NCBI GenBank assembly: GCA_963739005.1
Contig: CAVTYQ010000004.1
Location: 434,001-498,000, forward strand
Direction of reading: 5' to 3'
DNA from: DASWJZ01 sp963739005
Lineage (GTDB): Bacteria > Pseudomonadota > Alphaproteobacteria > Rhizobiales > Afifellaceae
DNA: 64,000 bases
Numbering within the stretch: position 1 is the stretch's first letter; each line of letters begins with the position of its first letter. The position numbers were made by a program, and so were the translations under genes. Of the stretch, positions 52,086-61,394 are shown one piece after another. A model generated the notes under the pieces. It was given only the letters and a program-made list of their open reading frames with translations, did not search any database and was not told where the DNA came from.

Positions 52086-52569
52086 CCGCGCCGCCGCCTG
52101 ACGGCGCGGGTTTTTGCCGGTGGAGTGGACGGGGCGCTCCAAGACCACCCTCGAACAGGAAATCGCTGGCGCTCTCGAAGCGCCCCGCGCGGCTTTTCCG
52201 ATTCCCGACTTGTCCACTCTTCCGTCCCTCGATGGCGGCGTTTCCGCGCCGCCTGAAGGACCATGCAGCCGACGACATCCGGCAGAGCGCTCGTAGTGGC
52301 GCTCGGGGACCCTTCCGGGACCGGCCGGGCCGGCGCCCTTCCGGCGGGGCACCGTCGCGGACCGCCCGCCGCTCCCGAAATGCTCCGGCTGCGCACCCGG
52401 CCTCTCATGAGCAGCGGTGAGGGGAGATTAGCAGAGGCGGGGAGAGCGGGGATAAGTCTGAAGCCGAGTATCCGCACGGCAGAAATTTTTGCGAATCAGG
52501 CAGAGTGCGACTTGCTATGGTGTTCCTTTTTTGTTCTACTCCGGCTGCGGTGAAATGGGAGGCTGGTAA
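52086..52569. other. Gene-free interval before the restriction-modification genes
   Basis: No supported gene. The first 350 bases are GC-rich with frames of low plausibility, including a minus-strand LPASANLPSPLLMRG-type translation that I regard as a spurious product of a common intergenic repeat. The last 130 bases, from about 52450, are AT-richer and probably hold the promoter of the methyltransferase gene. Confidence 0.4.
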
Positions 52570-53439
52570 GTGCTGCACGATCCGAGGCGAAGCGGAGAGC
52601 GCTTAGGCTCTGAGGCGATCGTGAGATGCGAGGACAATCTCGCTTTCATGTCGAAGCTCGAGAGCGAAAGCATGAAGCTCATCGTGACCTCACCGCCATA
52701 CAATATCGGCAAGGCTTACGAACGCCGCACGCCACTTGAGCGCTACATCGAGAGCCAGGAGGAAACGATCGCCGAATGCGTGCAACTCCTGCATCCGCAC
52801 GGATCGATCTGCTGGCAGGTGGGCAACCACGTACAGAACGGCGAGATATTCCCGCTCGATATCGTCCTCTATCCGGTCTTCCTGCGCCACGGTTTGAAGC
52901 TGCGCAACCGGGTCGTCTGGCACTTCGAGCACGGCCTGCACTGCTCTAAGCGTCTCTCTGGCCGCCACGAGACGATTCTTTGGTTCACCAAGAGCGACGA
53001 CTACACCTTCAACCTCGATCCGATCCGCGTTCCATCGAAATACCCGGGCAAGAAGCATTTCAAGGGGCCGAAGGCCGGTCAGCTTTCCGGCAATCCGCTT
53101 GGAAAGAATCCGGGAGACGTTTGGATATTCCCCAACGTCAAGAACAATCACGTCGAGAAGACCATCCATCCCTGCCAGTTCCCAATTGAACTGGTCGAGC
53201 GCCTGGTTCTTTCCCTGACCGACCCTGGCGACTACGTGCTCGATCCTTTCATGGGTGTCGGGACGGCAGTTGCTGCTGCCGTTATGCATGGGCGCTCCGG
53301 ATTTGGATGCGACATCGTCAGAGAATACGTCGACATCGCGCGAGCGCGCGCCCATCACGCGCACGCCGGCACGCTCAAGGCGCGCCCGAGGGATAGGCCC
53401 GTCTATGATCCGAGCCTGCCCTACGGGGGACACCGTTGA
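52570..53439 (+). CDS. Type II DNA methyltransferase, beta class, likely N4-cytosine
   Basis: A 289-residue DNA methyltransferase. The catalytic motif IV, TSPPYNIG, comes first (about 40-47), and the AdoMet motif DPFMGVGTAVAAAVMHGRSGFGCDI lies near the C-terminus, the order of the beta class. An S-PP-Y core favours N4-cytosine over N6-adenine. The GTG start at 52570 has GGGAGG 7 bases upstream. Its stop overlaps the start of the restriction endonuclease gene. By analogy with M.BglII/M.BstYI it probably protects an (R)GATC(Y)-type site (inference). Confidence 0.92.
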   Translation: MLHDPRRSGERLGSEAIVRCEDNLAFMSKLESESMKLIVTSPPYNIGKAYERRTPLERYIESQEETIAECVQLLHPHGSICWQVGNHVQNGEIFPLDIVLYPVFLRHGLKLRNRVVWHFEHGLHCSKRLSGRHETILWFTKSDDYTFNLDPIRVPSKYPGKKHFKGPKAGQLSGNPLGKNPGDVWIFPNVKNNHVEKTIHPCQFPIELVERLVLSLTDPGDYVLDPFMGVGTAVAAAVMHGRSGFGCDIVREYVDIARARAHHAHAGTLKARPRDRPVYDPSLPYGGHR

Positions 53440-54047
53440 GGATTGCGACGTACTACTCGCATCTCAATGGGCTTGAATTTCTTCTAGTCCACAAGCGGCG
53501 TCTCTGGCGCGAGATTCAAGCGGTGGTCTCGGCGGTCGATGCCGCCGCTTGTCGGACAAAGGTCTCGAAAGAGGTCCGATCCAAGGACAAGGTGCTTTAC
53601 TCGCCGATCGAAATGAATCGAGCGATGAGCACCGACTTTCATAGCAGGGGATGGGCAGAACGTCGGACGTCGTATTGGGTAACATCCGATGCACGGTTGA
53701 TCCGCAAGACAATGCAAATGCCGCCTGCTCAACAGAAGGAAGAGATTGCTGCCGCGGGCGCCACGCCGATCTTTTCGTTCAACCAGACGGACTTTGTGAA
53801 AGAGCGCGTTGCTGTCGAAGTGCAGTTCGGAAAGTACGCGTTTGTCGCCTACGATCTCTTCGTGAAGCACATGGCCTTCTACGTCGGTGACGTCATTGAT
53901 GTCGGCGTCGAGATTCTGCCGATGAAGGAGCTACAGCAGGAGATGTCGTCCGGCGTCGCCTACTACGAGGGGGAATTGTACAACTTAATAAGGGAAGGGC
54001 GCGGCGTTCCCGCCGTGCCGCTCGTTCTCGTTGGCGTCGCGCCGTAG
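53436..54047 (+). CDS. BglII/BstYI-family type II restriction endonuclease
   Basis: A 203-residue PD-(D/E)XK-type endonuclease. The active site appears as Asp119 in NQTDFVKE, Glu128 and Gln130 in AVEVQFGKYAF, with the same D-x8-E-x-Q spacing as BglII. The following AFVAYDLFVKHMAFY and VGVEILPMKEL also resemble the family. The gene starts at TTG 53436, overlapping the methyltransferase stop (TTGA), so methylase and nuclease are translationally coupled. Recognition of AGATCT or RGATCY is likely but untested. The GC content is lower than that of neighbouring genes, in line with horizontal transfer. Confidence 0.9.
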   Translation: MRIATYYSHLNGLEFLLVHKRRLWREIQAVVSAVDAAACRTKVSKEVRSKDKVLYSPIEMNRAMSTDFHSRGWAERRTSYWVTSDARLIRKTMQMPPAQQKEEIAAAGATPIFSFNQTDFVKERVAVEVQFGKYAFVAYDLFVKHMAFYVGDVIDVGVEILPMKELQQEMSSGVAYYEGELYNLIREGRGVPAVPLVLVGVAP

Positions 54048-54064
54048 CGGTTCTTCAGCTTCCC

Positions 54065-55717
54065 CTACCGCGAAAATGCCTTGTACTTGATCCTGTGCGG
54101 CTCCGTTGCCTCCGCCCCTAAGCGGCGTTTCTTGTCCTCCTCATACGCCTCGAAGTTCCCCTCGAACCATTCGACGTGGCTGTCGCCCTCGAATGCCATG
54201 ATGTGGGTGGCGAGGCGGTCGAGGAACATGCGGTCGTGGGAGATGACGATGGCGCAGCCGGCGAAATCTTCGAGCGCCTCTTCGAGCGCGGCGAGCGTCT
54301 CCGTGTCGAGGTCGTTGGTGGGCTCGTCGAGGAGGAGCACGTTCGCGCCCGACTTCAGCATTTTTGCGAGATGCACGCGGTTGCGCTCGCCGCCCGAGAG
54401 CTTGCCGACCGGCTTCTGCTGGTCCGAGCCCTTGAAGTTGAAGGCGGAGACATAGGCGCGGGAATTCACCTCGCGCTTGCCGAGCGTGATGATCTCTTCG
54501 CCGCCCGAAATCTCCGCCCAGACGTTCTTTGCGCCGTCGAGCGTGCGGCTCTGGTCGACATAGCCGAGGATCGCGGTATCGCCGACGCGGATTTCCCCGC
54601 TGTCCGGCTGCTCCTGGCCGGTCAGCATCCTGGCGAGCGTCGTCTTGCCGGCGCCGTTCGGGCCGATGATGCCGACGATGCCGCCGGGCGGCAGCTTGAA
54701 GGAGAGGCCGTCGATCAGGAGCTTTCCGTCATAGCCCTTGGAGAGATGGTCCGCTTCGATGACGACGTCACCGAGCCGCGGCCCCGGCGGGATGACGATC
54801 TGCGCGTCGCGGCTTTGCAGCCGCGCCTCGTTGGCTTTCAAGAGCTCGTCATAGGCCTTGATGCGCGCCTTCGACTTGGCGCGCCGCGCTTCCGGGCTGC
54901 GGCCCATCCATTCGCGCTCGCGCTCGATGACCTTCTGGCGCGCGCTGTCCTCGCTCTTCTCCTGCGCCATCCGCTTCGCCTTCTTCTCCAGATAGGCGGT
55001 GTAGTTCCCCTCGTAGGGGACGCCGCGGCCGCGATCGAGCTCCAGGATCCAGCCGGTGACGTTGTCGAGGAAGTAACGGTCGTGCGTGACGATCAGCACG
55101 GCGCCTGGGAAAAGCTCCAGGTGCTTCTCGAGCCAGCCGACGGTCTCCGCGTCGAGGTGGTTGGTGGGCTCGTCGAGGAGGAGCAGATCGGGCTCTTCGA
55201 GCAGGAGCTTGCAGAGCGCGACGCGGCGCTTCTCGCCGCCTGAGAGCGTTTTGACCTGCGCCTCGCCCGGCGGGCAGCCGAGCGCCTCCATCGACATTTC
55301 CACTTTCGATTCGAGGTCCCAGAGGTTCTTCGAATCGATTTCGTCCTGCAGCTTCGACGCCTCCTCCGCCGTCTCGTCGGAGTAGTTCATCATCAGCTCG
55401 TTATAGCGATCGAGCACCGCCTGCTTTTGGGCGACGCCGAGCATGACGTTGCCCTTCACGTCGAGCGAAGGGTCGAGTTCCGGCTCCTGCGGCAGGTAGC
55501 CGACGTGCGCGCCCTCCGCCGCCCACGCCTCGCCGGAGAACTCCTTGTCGAGCCCGGCCATGATCTTGAGAAGCGTCGACTTGCCCGAGCCGTTCGGGCC
55601 CAGGACGCCGATCTTGGCGTCCGGATAGAAGGAGAGGTGGACGTTCTCCAGGACCTTCTTGCCGCCGGAGAAGGCCTTGGTCAGGCCCTGCATGTGATAG
55701 ATGAACTGGCGCGCCAT
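54065..55717 (-). CDS. ettA: Energy-dependent translational throttle protein EttA
   Basis: A 550-residue ABC-F ATPase. Two nucleotide-binding domains show GVLGPNGSGKSTLL with LSGGEKRRVALCKLLLEEPDLLLLDEPTNHLD, and GPNGAGKTTLARML with LSGGERNRVHLAKMLKSGANVLLLDEPTNDLD. The linker contains the R-rich EREREWMGRSPEARRAKSKAR typical of EttA. It binds the ribosomal E site and tunes the first elongation steps to the ATP/ADP ratio. It converges on the restriction endonuclease gene. Confidence 0.96.
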   Translation of the reverse strand: MARQFIYHMQGLTKAFSGGKKVLENVHLSFYPDAKIGVLGPNGSGKSTLLKIMAGLDKEFSGEAWAAEGAHVGYLPQEPELDPSLDVKGNVMLGVAQKQAVLDRYNELMMNYSDETAEEASKLQDEIDSKNLWDLESKVEMSMEALGCPPGEAQVKTLSGGEKRRVALCKLLLEEPDLLLLDEPTNHLDAETVGWLEKHLELFPGAVLIVTHDRYFLDNVTGWILELDRGRGVPYEGNYTAYLEKKAKRMAQEKSEDSARQKVIEREREWMGRSPEARRAKSKARIKAYDELLKANEARLQSRDAQIVIPPGPRLGDVVIEADHLSKGYDGKLLIDGLSFKLPPGGIVGIIGPNGAGKTTLARMLTGQEQPDSGEIRVGDTAILGYVDQSRTLDGAKNVWAEISGGEEIITLGKREVNSRAYVSAFNFKGSDQQKPVGKLSGGERNRVHLAKMLKSGANVLLLDEPTNDLDTETLAALEEALEDFAGCAIVISHDRMFLDRLATHIMAFEGDSHVEWFEGNFEAYEEDKKRRLGAEATEPHRIKYKAFSR

Positions 55718-55853
55718 CGCTGCCGCAAATCCTAGGAAGCTTCAGGGAATGACGGCTACTTAGGAGATGGCGGGGCGTTTCACAAGACGACGCGATTGGC
55801 CGACCCGGCCGAATCGCGGCCGCGCCTGCTGGCCCGTTGCTGCGCGGGGGTCG

Positions 55854-57486
55854 TCAGCCGCCGGTCGTGCCTCTGAGCCGGGGAAGCGGTGTATCCGCGA
55901 CCGGCCCCGGCGCGTCGGGCCACGCGAAATCCAGGGAAGAGAAGGAATCGCTCTCCTCCGACTTGCGGACGAAGACTTCGCCGGGCCCCGGGCTTGCCGG
56001 GCGGCTGCCGCCGAGAAACATCTGCGCAAAGAGCTGCTGCAGAGCCACCGGCTCGTCGTGAATCCCGGGCGCGACGCCTGGAGCCTTGATGGCGAGCAGC
56101 GTGGAATAGTCGTCGATCTTGTCCCGCTCGCTGAAGCGTTCGGGCTTGCTACTCACATAACGCCACGACGCGAGACGAGATCCGTGGTCGCTGTGAATGA
56201 TGATCGTTGCCTCATCGTAGATGCCGAGGCTCTTCAGCTCGCTGAAAAGCAATTCCATCGTGTGCGCCGAACAGATCAGCTGATTCAGATAGCGGGGGTA
56301 GAGGCCGGCGCGCTCCTCCGGCGTATAGATGTCGTCGTCGCCGATCCTCCTTCTCCCATCGCGAAGGATCGAGCAGGGCGCAGTCGCGCCCGTAGAGATA
56401 GCCGTAGTGCGGAAAGATCAGGTGCAGGTAGAACGCCCTTCCGCGTGAGCGATCGGCAATGTCGGCGCGAAACCGCGCAAGCAGCTCCTGGCTTATCATC
56501 GGCGCGACCTGCAGCGCCTCGCGGCCGACGAAAAGTTTTCGCACCAGCGCGCGCAGGCGTTGCGTGGTGGAGAGCGACGATCGCTGGACCGCGTCGAGCG
56601 AGAAGGGCGTCGCGGTGAAGCAGCTGTCGACCGCGGACGATTTGGAGCACATGTCCAGCCAGGCGCTCTGATAGACGCTGACCGAATACCCCTCTGTCTT
56701 CAGGGTATCGAACCAGGCGTTCTGCTTCATCACCGCCGCGTAGGGCCGCTCGCCCAAGAGATGCACGACATCGGGCCAGCGGTCCCCGTTCACGAGCGAG
56801 GCGAGCGAGTATTTTGTCTCGTCGTAGCGGCTGTAGGCGTGGCTGTAGAGCGCAAAATCCTTGTAGGTCGCCGCAACCACCTGCCGGGCCTCCTCCGAGG
56901 CTTCGAGATCGGGGGGCAGTCCGGCCAGCCCGATATGCTCGTCGAGGATGATGTAGATGATGGGTGGTAGATCTTTCCGTTCCGCCGACGGCCTGCCGGC
57001 TTTGAACGCCGTGTCTGGTGCTCCGCTCGGAAGCGCGACGCTCGCGATGACCATGGTTCCGAAGACGGCGATCGCAATCGCGTCGAGATGCCGGCCGAGA
57101 AGCATGCAAATCAGACAGATGACGCCGAAAAGCACGAGCCCGACCGCCGCGAGCACGACGAACGGGTGGCCGGTCGCGGCTCCGATCCGATTGGACGCCG
57201 CGGCAAGCATGTCCGTCACGTCCTGTCGGCAGAAGATGTAGGCGAAGAGCGTGAGCGCGATCAGCAGGGGGGCGAGCGTTGGTCGCAGCCGTGATATCGC
57301 GCCGAGCACCGCCCCCAACGAGGCGGCGACACCGATCAGAATGAGGCTCTCCGGCAGAACGAGGCTGTATCCATAGAAGTTCAGGAACGGCACCACGATC
57401 GCCAAGAGGATCAGAGCCGGGGCGGCGTAGGGCGCGATCCGGGCAAAGTGGCTCGCGGCGGCGCGCGGCTCAGGCGCTTCGGTCAT
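55854..57486 (-). pseudogene. Membrane sulfatase-like protein, frameshifted
   Basis: The first frame (start ATG 57486, MTEAPEPRAAASHFARIAPYAAP) has about five N-terminal membrane helices and then a sulfatase/alkaline-phosphatase-superfamily domain (IIYIILDEHIGLAGLPPD, SRYDETKYSLASLVNGDRWP, AFYLHLIFPHYGYLYGRD). It breaks near 56346-56350. The homologous continuation IGDDDIYTPEERAGLYPRYLNQLICSAHTMELLF, including HSDHGSRLASW, is in another frame ending at 55854. One extra G in the GGAGG run explains it; repaired, the protein would be about 543 residues. It resembles lipoteichoic-acid-synthase/phosphoethanolamine-transferase-like enzymes. It overlaps the upstream methyltransferase by 17 bases. 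Confidence 0.82.
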
Positions 57487-58873
57487 ACCAGAAGAGCTCC
57501 CGACCGGACGGCCCGAGCACCGTCGAGCGCTCGATCCGCGCGACCTTCTGAAGCGCTGTGACGAAGAGGTCGCGGTCGTAGGGGTGAACGCTTCCGCGGT
57601 GAGCAATCATGCGCTGCACCTGCACGTCATGCGGCGCCACGAATTCGATGAGCCCGCGCGGCGCGAGGCTTACGGTCCACGCGATTGCCTTGGGCAGTGG
57701 AACATTGGCGCCGAATGTCAGGTGGTGAATGATGGCGAGCGCCATCACCGCGTCAGCGGACGAGCGCTCGAGCATGCCGGCGCGCTCCGCCTGATCCCAC
57801 CCCTGGCTCGGGCTCGGGTTGGCAAGATCGCAAACCAGCGGTGTGAAGCGCGCGCCGGCGTCCCGCGCGGCGCGGAACCCCGTGTCGACGGCCGCTGCGT
57901 CGCCGTCCCAGCCGATGGCGCGTTCGGCTCCGGATCGGAGAGCGAGCAGCGGGTACTCGCCCGTGTTGCAGCCGAGCGCCCAGAGCATTTTCGGCCGCAG
58001 CGCGGCGGCGAACCTTGACACCTCGGCGTGCTTGGCCGTGCGCTCTTCGTCCGTGTAGCTGCAGGTCGTGGGGTAATCGGCCCACCGGCTACGCACCCGC
58101 TTTGGCGCGAGCGATCCGAGCCAGGCGCGCATGCCGCCGAGCACGCGAAGAAAGCTTTCGCGGGGAAGGGCAGCGGCAACGCTTGCCTCCTTGGTCGCAA
58201 GCGAGGTTTGCGCAACATCTTCCAGCGCCGAATGCGCCACGACATGAAGGAGGACGCGGCGCGACAGGAGCGCGCGCCAGGGCAGCAGCCGACGAAGGTC
58301 GGATGTCCTTACCCCTTCGAGCGCGCCGCGATACCACGCATTCGGCATCACCCCGGTCTTCGCGGAGAGGAGAAGCGGATTGAGGAACTGCTCGCAGAAT
58401 TGTCGATAGCCGGACCAGATCTCGCCGTCGCGGTAGGGGCGGAAGGAAAGCAGGTCGATGAAGATCGGGTCCGTTCCAAGGAACTGGATGTTGTAGGCGG
58501 AGGCGTCGCTGAGCGTGAGGCCGCCTTCCATCGCCTCGAGATGCAGATCGAGATAGTGCAGCCCCGCCGCGCGGAGGGCCTCGAACGACCATTCGTAGGG
58601 GTAGGAGATGAAGGGCAGCCGCGGATGCTCCAGCACGCGGCTCGCGCCGGCAAGACCGAGGGCAGCGGGCGGACCGGAAAGCGGCTCGAAGGCGACGATG
58701 CGTCCGGAGTCGGCAAACCGGTCGAGCATTCCCGTTCGCAACGTCGCGGCGAACTCCGCGTCGTGGTCGGGGGCGACGGTTCGCAGTATGCGGTCGCCCA
58801 GCCGATAAACGCCGCCGGCCGGATCACGGTGCGAACCCGGAACCAACTCCGCCAGCGCCGTTGCCAGCGTCAT
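57470..58873 (-). CDS. SAM-dependent methyltransferase in a sulfatase operon
   Basis: A 467-residue protein. The N-terminal half (about 1-250) is not recognised but has features seen in surface-glycan methyltransferases (FISYPYEWSFEALRAAGLHYLDLHLEAMEGGLTLSDASAYN). The C-terminal half is a class I methyltransferase with motif I MLWALGCNTGEYPLLAL (CNTG) and DLANPSP. It is coupled upstream to the YLDPGTGS peptide gene (ATGA overlap) and downstream to the sulfatase-like gene (17-base overlap). The substrate is probably an envelope glycan or lipid-linked sugar (inference). Confidence 0.88.
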   Translation of the reverse strand: MTLATALAELVPGSHRDPAGGVYRLGDRILRTVAPDHDAEFAATLRTGMLDRFADSGRIVAFEPLSGPPAALGLAGASRVLEHPRLPFISYPYEWSFEALRAAGLHYLDLHLEAMEGGLTLSDASAYNIQFLGTDPIFIDLLSFRPYRDGEIWSGYRQFCEQFLNPLLLSAKTGVMPNAWYRGALEGVRTSDLRRLLPWRALLSRRVLLHVVAHSALEDVAQTSLATKEASVAAALPRESFLRVLGGMRAWLGSLAPKRVRSRWADYPTTCSYTDEERTAKHAEVSRFAAALRPKMLWALGCNTGEYPLLALRSGAERAIGWDGDAAAVDTGFRAARDAGARFTPLVCDLANPSPSQGWDQAERAGMLERSSADAVMALAIIHHLTFGANVPLPKAIAWTVSLAPRGLIEFVAPHDVQVQRMIAHRGSVHPYDRDLFVTALQKVARIERSTVLGPSGRELFWYDRSA

Positions 58874-59100
58874 TGAGGGTGTCGGCGCCGTCCGATGCCG
58901 CGGAAGAAATCCGCGGCGCGGCGCAGGTAGAGCTTGCCGACGACCATGACGCCGGCAACGCCGCCCAACATGAGCTGCAGCAACATGCTGCCTGTGCCCG
59001 GGTCGAGATAGGCATAGGCAGGAGAAGCCGCCGACACGGTCAGAAAGATGGCGCCATAGGCAAGAGGCTCATTGAGCCGCGATATGCGATTTCTGCTCAT
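58870..59100 (-). CDS. Small exported or membrane YLDPGTGS protein
   Basis: A 76-residue protein with a signal-like N-terminus ending AYA at residue 30, so that the mature product would begin YLDPGTGS. A hydrophobic helix (MLLQLMLGGVAGVMVVG) and a basic C-terminus follow. YLDPGTGS peptides recur next to methyltransferase and sulfatase genes in proteobacteria, but I know of no assigned function. The ATG at 59100 is used, and its stop overlaps the next gene by 4 bases (ATGA). Confidence 0.85.
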   Translation of the reverse strand: MSRNRISRLNEPLAYGAIFLTVSAASPAYAYLDPGTGSMLLQLMLGGVAGVMVVGKLYLRRAADFFRGIGRRRHPQ

Positions 59101-59322
59101 CAGATGCCGCGTCCTCTGATAATGGCCGAGTGGGCTCTTACCCTGCCGCGTGATCGAGGCGGCATCGCACGTTCACCGAGAAGTTCGTTCGATGGTCAAA
59201 TACCATCGGTTCGGATTAAAAGCGGGTTAAAGGCCACCGTTTCTTGTAGCCAAAGCGGGTGGCTAGGGCGCGCCGAGCGGCCGGGGGCTCGCGCCTGCCG
59301 ACGGGAGGTGCGCGGTGGGGCT

Positions 59323-60018
59323 TTAGGTCTCGGCGGTGACTTCTTTGAGCAGCCAGCGGGAGATCGGCCACATCGCCTTGAAATGCCCCGTGCAGAAATC
59401 GAGGAAGCCCGGCGTCTCGGCGACCGCCGTGTCCTCCGTCTCGAAGCCCGCGAAGAGCCCTTCATGGAGAAGGTATTCGGCGCGCTCGTGCGTCGGATCG
59501 AAGCCGCGCGGCACGGCCTTCCGTGTCGCTCCGCCGATCGTGTAGGGACCGGCGTCGCCGACGTCCTTGATGGCCTTCACGAGCGCCTTTCCGCCGCGCG
59601 CATCGACGATGGCGCTCCGATAGGCCTCGAGCTGCGTCTTCTCGAACCTGTGCATGCCGGCGCCGAGGATCAGCCGGTCGGGAGCGAGGCGGAAGAAAAA
59701 GCCCGGCGAATTCCAGCCGCGCCTGTCGCCGTGCCAGAACCAGAGATCGACGTGGTTCTTGTAGGGCCGCTTGTCCTTCGCGAAGCGCACGTCGCGATTG
59801 ATGCGGAAGAGCGAGCCGTTGATCTTCGGCCCGAAGGCGACGCTCTGCGCGATCTTCTGAAGCCGCGGGCCGATCGCCGCGACGAAGGCGAGCGCCGGCG
59901 TGACGTAGTAGGTCTGGTAGGCGTCACGATGCGTGTCGAACCAGGCCTTTTCGTTGTGCTTCGTGAGGTCGCGCAGGAACCTCGCGGTCTCTTTCGGAAA
60001 ACCTTGAAACGCCGGCAT
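59323..60018 (-). CDS. DUF2461 protein
   Basis: A 231-residue protein of the DUF2461 family (MPAFQGFPKETARFLRDLTKHNEKAWFDTHRDAY at the N-terminus, SLFRINRDVRFAKDKRPYKNHVDLWFW in the middle). Function is unknown; members are widespread and cytoplasmic. The start at 60018 matches the family. It stands alone. Confidence 0.93.
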   Translation of the reverse strand: MPAFQGFPKETARFLRDLTKHNEKAWFDTHRDAYQTYYVTPALAFVAAIGPRLQKIAQSVAFGPKINGSLFRINRDVRFAKDKRPYKNHVDLWFWHGDRRGWNSPGFFFRLAPDRLILGAGMHRFEKTQLEAYRSAIVDARGGKALVKAIKDVGDAGPYTIGGATRKAVPRGFDPTHERAEYLLHEGLFAGFETEDTAVAETPGFLDFCTGHFKAMWPISRWLLKEVTAET

Positions 60019-60492
60019 CGATCGACCCCCGAGGCGCGAGGCGAGCCTTCCCGCGCTGGACTTGCCGCGCAGACTCTACGCCGACGAAAACCGTGCCGCC
60101 AGCGGGCAAGATCGCCGGGGGACTTGTGTTCGTCGGCAGGCACGCTGACCGGACGATAAGTCGGTCGTGCGAAGGCGAATCCCGCGCGGAACCCACTGCG
60201 CGCATCTTCAGCCCGCGCGCAGCAGGCTTCGCGATCTTCGTCGCGGCTGATCGTCTTTCGCGATCGCTTCGCCCCCGGGCGCATCGACCGTCGCAACGTC
60301 GAGGTCATTCTCGTCGCGCGCTCCGCGAAAGGGCAAGGCATGCGCGGGTGCGCTGACCGAGGGATTGGCCTGTCGACCGGCACGTTTGACGCAGACGAAA
60401 ACGCGGCGCATGCGCGCACCGCGTCCCCGCTGTAAGTGTTTTTTTAGGCCCTGGAGACTAGGCTTTTCCGGGAGTGTTCGTGGAGCTCCCGC
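60019..60492. other. Gene-free interval before the TylF-like gene
   Basis: About 470 bases without a supported gene. Frames on both strands are Arg/Ala-rich shadows without good ribosome-binding sites. A run of seven T near 60440 lies in the last part, which probably contains the promoter for the TylF-like gene. No tRNA or repeat was recognised. Confidence 0.4.
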
Positions 60493-61203
60493 GTGTTCAT
60501 CGCGAACTTTGCCTTGAAGAGCGCGGCGCAAAAGGCGACCGTCTTTCTTCGCCGGATCGCGGACTACTCGCTGCGCCACCCATACCGGGCGCTGGAGGAG
60601 GATGCGCTTGCCGAGACGGTCGCCTTCATCAAGGAGGAGATGCCCGATGCGCTTGCCTTCGATACGCCTAGGGACCTCCTCTCATTTGCGCTTCGCCGTG
60701 CCGCCGCCGACGGGATCGTCATTGAGTGCGGGGTGAACGAGGGCGGTACGATCCGCTTTATCGCCAAGAAGATGCCGAACCGGGTCGTGCACGGGTTCGA
60801 CAGCTTTGAGGGTCTGCCTGAGGACTGGTCCGGCAACAACATGGCGGCGGGCATTTTCAATCGCGCCGGAATGTTGCCGAAAGTCCCGCCCAACGTGACG
60901 CTGCACAAGGGGTGGTTCGACAAGACGCTGCCGGCCTTTGCCGCAGAGCACGCCGAACGCGTCGCGCTCCTTCACATCGACTGCGACCTCTATAGCTCCA
61001 CCAAGACGGTATTCGACAGCCTCGGAGGCAGGATCGGACCCAAGACCGTCATTGTCTTCGACGAGTACTTCAACTACCCGCACTGGCGGAATCACGAGCA
61101 CAGGGCGTTCCGCGAGTTTGTCGCCGCCAGAAAGGTTATCTTCCACGCCATCGGCTACGCGTTCAGGCAGGTGGCGGTCGTTGTCGAACAGGTTGGGGGA
61201 TGA
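60493..61203 (+). CDS. TylF/macrocin-O-methyltransferase-like protein
   Basis: A 236-residue SAM methyltransferase of the TylF family, which O-methylates sugars or related groups. Motif I is VIECGVNEGGTIRFIAKK, followed by VVHGFDSFEGLPEDW. The metal-binding residues lie in LLHIDCDLYSSTKTVFDSL and VIVFDEYFNYPHWRNHEHRAF. GTG start at 60493 with GGAG 7 bases upstream. It overlaps the following small ORF by 4 bases (ATGA). Confidence 0.9.
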   Translation: MFIANFALKSAAQKATVFLRRIADYSLRHPYRALEEDALAETVAFIKEEMPDALAFDTPRDLLSFALRRAAADGIVIECGVNEGGTIRFIAKKMPNRVVHGFDSFEGLPEDWSGNNMAAGIFNRAGMLPKVPPNVTLHKGWFDKTLPAFAAEHAERVALLHIDCDLYSSTKTVFDSLGGRIGPKTVIVFDEYFNYPHWRNHEHRAFREFVAARKVIFHAIGYAFRQVAVVVEQVGG

Positions 61204-61394
61204 CCGATGTGGCGGCGGATCGGGGAACGCCGGAACCGCGGCGCAACCCTGAAGCCCGCCAATCGCGGCGGCCGAACATCATCGATGGCGAACGCATCCA
61301 TGACGAGCAGTTCATCACCGCGGCGGGTAAGCTTCTCCCGCCGCAAGGCGAGCTTCTGCACAAATCTGTCCGCGGCTTGAGCTGGGCGACATGA
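61200..61394 (+). CDS. Small ORF linking a methyltransferase and a GT-C enzyme
   Basis: A 64-residue frame that begins with an ATGA overlap on the TylF-like gene (61200-61203) and ends with another ATGA overlap on the GT-C gene (61391-61394). The N-terminus is Arg/Pro-rich and the C-terminus reads IIDGERIHDEQFITAAGKLLPPQGELLH. No family is recognised. Coupling at both ends argues for real translation, possibly as a short partner protein or merely a translational relay. Confidence 0.55.
   Translation: MTDVAADRGTPEPRRNPEARQSRRPNIIDGERIHDEQFITAAGKLLPPQGELLHKSVRGLSWAT

Noticed and set aside
51890..52553. Small frames on both strands between the cyclase and the methyltransferase, including an LPASANLPSPLLMRG-type translation
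   Set aside because: Typical spurious translation of intergenic repeat sequence; poor ribosome-binding sites and overlap with the cyclase gene.
60208..60579. Minus-strand frame of 123 codons before the TylF-like gene
   Set aside because: Arg/Lys-rich, no start signal, overlaps the TylF-like gene start.
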